Below are positions 7,183 to 10,388 of a stretch of DNA of 10,388 bases, piece by piece. The stretch is taken from contig CAMBPA010000017.1 of NCBI GenBank assembly GCA_945869355.1, positions 1 to 10,388 on the forward strand. The letters are read 5' to 3'. The notes beneath the pieces are model-generated. The model worked only from the letters and a program-made list of their open reading frames with translations. It was not told where the DNA came from and made no database searches. Made by a program: the position numbers and the translations under genes. Position 1 is the first letter of the stretch; each line of letters begins with the position of its first letter. This DNA is from Bordetella parapertussis. Lineage in GTDB: Bacteria; Pseudomonadota; Gammaproteobacteria; Burkholderiales; Burkholderiaceae_B.

Positions 7183-9003
7183 TTAACGGCGACCGCCGTC
7201 AAAGGTAAAGCCGCGACGCGCACCGGCTGCGGCACGTGGCGCGCCTGGACGCGGAGCGCCCGTGCGAGCTGGGCCGTCGCCGCGAGGTGCAAAGGTCTTG
7301 CCACCCGGAGCGGCCGCACGCGGTGCGAACTCACGGCTTGGGCGTGCTGACTTACCTGCATAGGCAGGACGGTCAGACGGCGCACGATCTGCGCGTGGGC
7401 TGGCGTAAGGATTGTCGCTGCGTGGGGCGCGCTCGCTACTAAATGGCTTGTCGCCACGCGGTGCAAAAGCGGGCTTATCTCCACGAGGCGCGAAAGTACG
7501 CTCGCGATCGCCGCTAAAGGGGCGGTCACCACGTGGGGAGTCGCCGCGTGAAGCGAAAGCTGGCTTATCGCCACGTGGGGCAAAGGCTGGCCGATCACCG
7601 CGCGGCGCAAAGCTGCGTTCGCGGTCACCACTAAAAGGCTTGTCACCGCGAGGGGTATCACCCCGGTACCCTTCGGCTCTTGGTGCATAGGCCGGTTTGT
7701 CACCACGCGAGGCGTAAGCGGGTTTGTCACCACGAGGCGCAAAGGCGCGCGGCTCACGTGCGTTATAGCGGTCGTTGCTACCAGCGCTGCGGTCGTTGCT
7801 CCAGCGCCCACCTTTTTTACCACCGGCACCACGCGAAGCACCCTCAGGGCGTGCGCTTGGTGAGCGTTGTGGCTCGAGCCCGGCAATGACGTCGGACTGA
7901 ATGGTGTAGCCAACGAAATGCTCGATACGGCGAATTTTGTGGCGCTCGCTGTGAACGGCTAAAGTGAAGGCCGAGCCGTCACGCCCTGCACGACCGGTAC
8001 GGCCAGTGCGGTGAATATAGTCTTCGGGCTGCATGGGTAAGTCGTAGTTAATGACGTGGCTGATGCCCTGAACGTCGATGCCGCGTGCGGCGACGTCGGT
8101 AGCGACTAATACACGCACACGTCCATCTTGAACCTCAGAAATCGTACGTGAGCGTTGACGCTGGTTCATGTCGCCATGAAGCGCCATCACTGAAAAACCT
8201 GAGTCGGCAAGGTGTTCGGCCAAGTCATCCGCGCCACGCTTGGTCGCGGTAAAGACAATCGCCTGATCCATTGAGGCATCGCGCAAAAGGTGATCGAGCA
8301 GGCGTAGTTTGTGACCTGAGTCGTCCGCGTACAACAGGCTTTGCGATATGTTGGCATGGCGATCGGACTGACCCGCCATTTCAATGCGCTGTGGGTCGCG
8401 CATCATGCGCGCGGCAAGCTTTGCAACCGTGCCGTCAAGTGTGGCCGAGAACAACAGTGTCTGACGTGACTCTGGGCAGCGATCGACGATGGTGTTGATG
8501 TCGTCGATGAAACCCATGTCTAACATGCGATCGGCTTCGTCGAGGACAAGAGTGTGCACGGTGGATAAGTCAACACGGCGCGCTTGCAGGTGATCAAGCA
8601 GACGGCCTGGTGTGGCCACCAACACATCGACGCGACGTGACAGGGCTTTGAGCTGTGCACCGTAAGGCATGCCGCCGACAACGGTGGCGACGCGCAGATC
8701 GTCGAGGTTGCTGCCGTATTGTTCCGTGGCTTCGCTGACTTGCAGGGCGAGTTCACGGGTAGGGGTCAACACCAGCACTTGTACGCCGCGACCTTTGTTC
8801 GCCGGTTTGTGGGCGATGCGGTTTAGTGCGGGCAACATGAAGGCAGCCGTTTTACCGCTGCCGGTTTGGGCGGACACCATCAGGTCGGCGCCGGCGAGTG
8901 CGGCAGGAATTGCCGACAACTGGACGGGCGTCGGCGTGGTGAAGCCGGTGCGTTCAATGGAAGATAACAAAGCGGGGGCTAGCCCCAACGAATCGAAGGA
9001 CAT
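7183..9003 (-). CDS. rhlE: ATP-dependent RNA helicase RhlE (DEAD-box) with RGD-repeat tail
   Basis: An ATP-dependent RNA helicase of the RhlE subgroup, implicated in ribosome assembly, RNA decay and cold adaptation. The 606-residue protein has all motifs in order: Q motif GFTTPTPVQ (20-28), motif I AQTGSGKT (45-52), PTRELALQ (81-88), TPGRLLD (131-137), DEAD (155-158), SAT (186-188), the motif IV region AIVFTATK (248-255), VATDVAARGIDV (300-311) and HRTGRTGRAGRDG (331-343). Residues about 381-606 form a disordered, Arg/Gly/Asp/Pro-rich tail with 11 RGD triplets, ending RGFTFDGGRR; such basic tails typically bind RNA. The ATG at 9001-9003 is chosen because AAGGA lies 5 bases upstream and the family usually begins MSFDSLGL. 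The frame is open for 41 more codons upstream, but these look unrelated. A structured leader precedes it. Confidence 0.95.
   Translation of the reverse strand: MSFDSLGLAPALLSSIERTGFTTPTPVQLSAIPAALAGADLMVSAQTGSGKTAAFMLPALNRIAHKPANKGRGVQVLVLTPTRELALQVSEATEQYGSNLDDLRVATVVGGMPYGAQLKALSRRVDVLVATPGRLLDHLQARRVDLSTVHTLVLDEADRMLDMGFIDDINTIVDRCPESRQTLLFSATLDGTVAKLAARMMRDPQRIEMAGQSDRHANISQSLLYADDSGHKLRLLDHLLRDASMDQAIVFTATKRGADDLAEHLADSGFSVMALHGDMNQRQRSRTISEVQDGRVRVLVATDVAARGIDVQGISHVINYDLPMQPEDYIHRTGRTGRAGRDGSAFTLAVHSERHKIRRIEHFVGYTIQSDVIAGLEPQRSPSARPEGASRGAGGKKGGRWSNDRSAGSNDRYNAREPRAFAPRGDKPAYASRGDKPAYAPRAEGYRGDTPRGDKPFSGDRERSFAPRGDRPAFAPRGDKPAFASRGDSPRGDRPFSGDRERTFAPRGDKPAFAPRGDKPFSSERAPRSDNPYASPRADRAPSDRPAYAGKSARPSREFAPRAAAPGGKTFAPRGDGPARTGAPRPGAPRAAAGARRGFTFDGGRR
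7444..7653 (-). repeat. Duplicated RGD block inside the RhlE tail (117-base period)
   Basis: RhlE residues 451-481 (bases 7561-7653) and 490-520 (bases 7444-7536) match at 28 of 31 positions with a period of exactly 39 codons. The three differences are the conservative K/R, S/T and R/K. Each copy contains PRGD, PFSGDRER and two FAPRGD units. A shorter period of about ten residues (FAPRGDKPA) is nested inside, so the array probably grew by slippage followed by a larger duplication. The full run of RGD triplets spans about 7276-7734. Confidence 0.8.
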
Positions 9004-9137
9004 GACTTTCCTTTTGGCCAGATAGTGGCCATTTGACGCAGCCCGGATATTTTTTGACCGGCGGTAGTCGGTTGAATCGAGCATCGTGCCGACCGAATCA
9101 ACCGAACGTCTGGGCTGGAGATCCATCTATCTGGATC
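9004..9137 (-). promoter_or_regulatory. Structured leader of rhlE with three hairpins before the Shine-Dalgarno
   Basis: In mRNA order the leader contains three hairpins. A 6-bp one joins 9132-9137 to 9120-9125 (GATCCA/TGGATC, 6-base loop). A long one joins 9098-9105 to 9068-9075 (TCGGTTGA/TCAACCGA, 8 bp) and continues after an internal loop into 9087-9092 with 9077-9083 (6 bp, one bulged base). A third joins 9026-9031 to 9015-9020 (TGGCCA/TGGCCA, 5-base loop) and ends one base before AAAGGA. The Shine-Dalgarno AAGGA is at 9009-9013, and none of these stems covers it. The pairings are direct readings. A role in autoregulation or cold response is inference, suggested by the long structured leaders known for some DEAD-box helicase mRNAs. 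I found no convincing -35/-10 pair. Confidence 0.45.
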
Positions 9138-9311
9138 GCACTAGCTGCCCACGAAAGGAAAGGAGGTCAGGAATCGATGATGTGTGGTCAGTGACCAGTT
9201 TTTGCCTGTTACTGCTCAGGTTGGCAAGTCTGTGTATGGCCCGCTGCAATTTTTTGCAGAGCCCGAATACTAACCTATTTTTTAGGGTGGGTAAACCCTT
9301 TATTTGAAAAT
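9138..9311. other. Non-coding remainder of the ung-rhlE spacer
   Basis: Together with the rhlE leader this completes a 308-base gap between two minus-strand genes. It holds a 13-base perfect palindrome at 9185-9197 (TGGTCA-G-TGACCA), which on the plus strand is followed closely by five T, and a 6-bp hairpin with a 4-base loop at 9244-9259 (CTGCAA/TTGCAG). It also holds an isolated strong plus-strand Shine-Dalgarno-like AAAGGAGGT at 9159-9167. No clear intrinsic terminator for ung was seen and no protein-coding gene is supported. The rhlE promoter probably lies here but could not be placed. Confidence 0.5.
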
Positions 9312-10049
9312 TTATACTTTCCAGTCAATAGCTTGCAGATTTTGTTGTGAAAACCACGTATTTGCCCGCTTGAAATGACCGCAGCCTACAAAAGGCACGG
9401 GAGCACGCCGAGCAGATAAGGGCGAGGGGTGATTGGCAGTCAAAATCAGGTGTCGGCCCTGGTTTTCAATGAGGTCCCGCTTGGCTTGCGCATGCGCACC
9501 CCACAGCATGAACACCTTGGGCGCGCTGTCGAGCGCCACCTGCCGTATCAGGCAGTCCGTAATGATTTCCCAACCTTGTCGCGCATGCGAGGCGGGTTGT
9601 CCATCCTCGACGGTCAGCGCAGTGTTCAGTAGCAATACGCCTTGTGTTGACCAGCGCGACAAATCATTGCGCTGCTGGTCAGAGGCCAGAGTCAGCACGC
9701 TGTGGTCGGTGGGGTAGTCAGACTCGACTTCCGCAAGAATGTTGCGCAGGCTCGGGGGACGCTTAAAGCCATCAGGCACGGAGAACGCGAGCCCTTGCGC
9801 TTGACCCGCGCCATGATAAGGATCTTGCCCAAGGATCACGACCTTCACGTCTTGTGGCGCGAGCGCGTGTAGTGCACGAAAAGGTAGGGTGGGATAAATC
9901 GTTGCGCCTTGATCAAGGCGTTCGGACAAAAATACAGATAAGCGGTCAAGCGCCTGTCGGACAGGGGCGTCGTCTAAGGCCGCCTGCCATGGCACGGCAA
10001 GTGCCGCAATGGCCCTCTTAAACGAGGCGTCGGCCAGTCGGTTATCCAA
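9312..10049 (-). CDS. ung: Uracil-DNA glycosylase (family 1)
   Basis: It removes uracil from DNA, arising by cytosine deamination or dUTP incorporation, as the first step of base-excision repair. The 245-residue protein contains the water-activating motif GQDPYHG (74-80) with catalytic Asp76, Phe89 in LAFSVP for base stacking, LLLNTALTVEDGQPASHA (139-156) with the uracil-recognising Asn142, and the minor-groove loop ANHPSPLSA (205-213) with catalytic His207. The C-terminus ends in IDWKV. The start is a TTG (10047-10049), since an in-frame TAG stands six codons upstream and no ATG occurs near the expected N-terminus. The Shine-Dalgarno is weak, and the start overlaps the end of the HIT gene by eight bases, so translation is probably coupled to that gene. 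A 308-base spacer separates it from rhlE. Confidence 0.96.
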   Translation of the reverse strand: MDNRLADASFKRAIAALAVPWQAALDDAPVRQALDRLSVFLSERLDQGATIYPTLPFRALHALAPQDVKVVILGQDPYHGAGQAQGLAFSVPDGFKRPPSLRNILAEVESDYPTDHSVLTLASDQQRNDLSRWSTQGVLLLNTALTVEDGQPASHARQGWEIITDCLIRQVALDSAPKVFMLWGAHAQAKRDLIENQGRHLILTANHPSPLSARRAPVPFVGCGHFKRANTWFSQQNLQAIDWKV

Positions 10050-10388
10050 GCGCTTGCTGCAACGCTAAATGATAGGCAGGAAGACGCGAGGCAATCGCTG
10101 CCTTGCGGGCTTCGAGCGCCGCGTGGGCGGGCGCGTCGTGCTGCGGCGCCGCTGCCCAAACGGGGGCGGGGAAATGTAAATCGTCTTCCCAGCGCGGAAT
10201 GATGTGCCAATGTAGGTGCGGGACGACATTGCCGAGGGCCGCCAGATTAATCTTGTGAGGCTGCAGAATTTTTCGTTGAACAGCTTCCACCAGAAATACG
10301 GCGCGCATCAAAGCGGTTTGTTCCGGCGCGCTGAGGTCTGTCATCTCGACGACGTGCGCAGTCCACACCACACGCGTAAAGCCCGGGT
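10042..10388 (-). CDS. HIT-family protein, N-terminus beyond window
   Basis: A histidine-triad family protein, a nucleotide hydrolase or transferase fold; the substrate cannot be read from sequence. The triad HLHWH is at bases 10204-10218 in NVVPHLHWHIIPRW. The preceding helix region (MTDLSAPEQTALMRAVF) and KINLAALGN are typical of the small proteobacterial members that lie near housekeeping genes. The frame is open to the window end. The codons before the first possible GTG start read PGFTRVV, which continues the usual family sequence, so the gene extends outside the window and is not complete at 10371. About 115 codons are visible of an expected 135-150. The C-terminal third (about 35 residues, Ala-rich) is poorly conserved. 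It overlaps ung by eight bases and is transcribed ahead of it. Confidence 0.88.
   Translation of the reverse strand, partial: PGFTRVVWTAHVVEMTDLSAPEQTALMRAVFLVEAVQRKILQPHKINLAALGNVVPHLHWHIIPRWEDDLHFPAPVWAAAPQHDAPAHAALEARKAAIASRLPAYHLALQQALG

Noticed and set aside
7276..7734. Regularly spaced repeats suggestive of a CRISPR array
   Set aside because: The units are in frame, codon-periodic and diverged, and they have no unique spacers; they encode the RhlE tail.
7170..7913. A 247-codon minus-strand frame and a 92-codon plus-strand frame (7412-7690) with Ser/Arg/Gly repeats
   Set aside because: Both lie within the RhlE RGD-repeat tail and mirror its repetitive DNA in other frames; neither has a ribosome-binding site or recognisable family.
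9004..9126. Upstream extension of rhlE by 41 codons
   Set aside because: The ATG at 9003 has AAGGA at 5 bases and begins at the conserved family N-terminus; the extension runs through the leader hairpins and looks non-coding.
9086..9307. A 73-codon plus-strand frame with a hydrophobic stretch in the ung-rhlE spacer
   Set aside because: It begins at a GTG without a suitable ribosome-binding site, crosses the palindrome and the rhlE leader hairpins, and resembles no family I know. A shorter version from the GTG at 9182 has a 15-base spacer and is also unsupported.

Overview
This window is a chromosomal housekeeping region, most likely from a betaproteobacterium of the order Burkholderiales, probably near Alcaligenaceae. 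The evidence is the gene order ahcY, small four-helix membrane protein, metF, followed by fau, slt and cca, together with protein details such as the PFKGDAYRY end of AhcY. The placement is an inference from remembered gene order; no search was run. Base composition looks moderate (mid-50s % GC by eye), lower than in Bordetella. I see no prophage, insertion sequence, CRISPR array, tRNA or rRNA.

Layout. (1) 1-1932, plus strand: the 3' half of ahcY, an intercistronic leader with two competing hairpins, a PF04020-type membrane protein, and metF overlapping it by 17 bases. (2) 1962-2564, minus strand: fau (5-formyl-THF cyclo-ligase), convergent with metF. (3) 2585-5901, plus strand: a periplasmic soluble lytic transglycosylase and an HD-less CCA-adding enzyme joined by an ATGA overlap. 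(4) 5949-9003, minus strand: an RhlE-type DEAD-box RNA helicase with a long RGD-repeat tail, followed by a MidA/NDUFAF7-type methyltransferase. (5) 9004-9311: a 308-base non-coding stretch holding the structured rhlE leader. (6) 9312-10388, minus strand: a HIT-family protein cut by the window end, overlapping ung.

How the genes fit together. AhcY clears S-adenosylhomocysteine to homocysteine, MetF makes the 5-methyl-THF used to remethylate homocysteine to methionine, and Fau returns 5-formyl-THF to the folate pool. The first 2.5 kb is therefore a methyl-cycle and one-carbon cluster. The other genes serve cell-wall turnover (Slt), tRNA 3'-end maturation (Cca), RNA remodelling (RhlE), possible protein methylation (MidA-like) and uracil excision repair (Ung).

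I found no convincing new multi-gene system. The observations most worth a second look are RNA-level: a pair of mutually exclusive hairpins between ahcY and the membrane-protein gene, one of which covers the Shine-Dalgarno, and a multi-hairpin rhlE leader. Smaller ones are a 12-base tandem repeat running through the cca stop codon, a duplicated RGD-repeat block in RhlE, and the loss of the HD domain from Cca.
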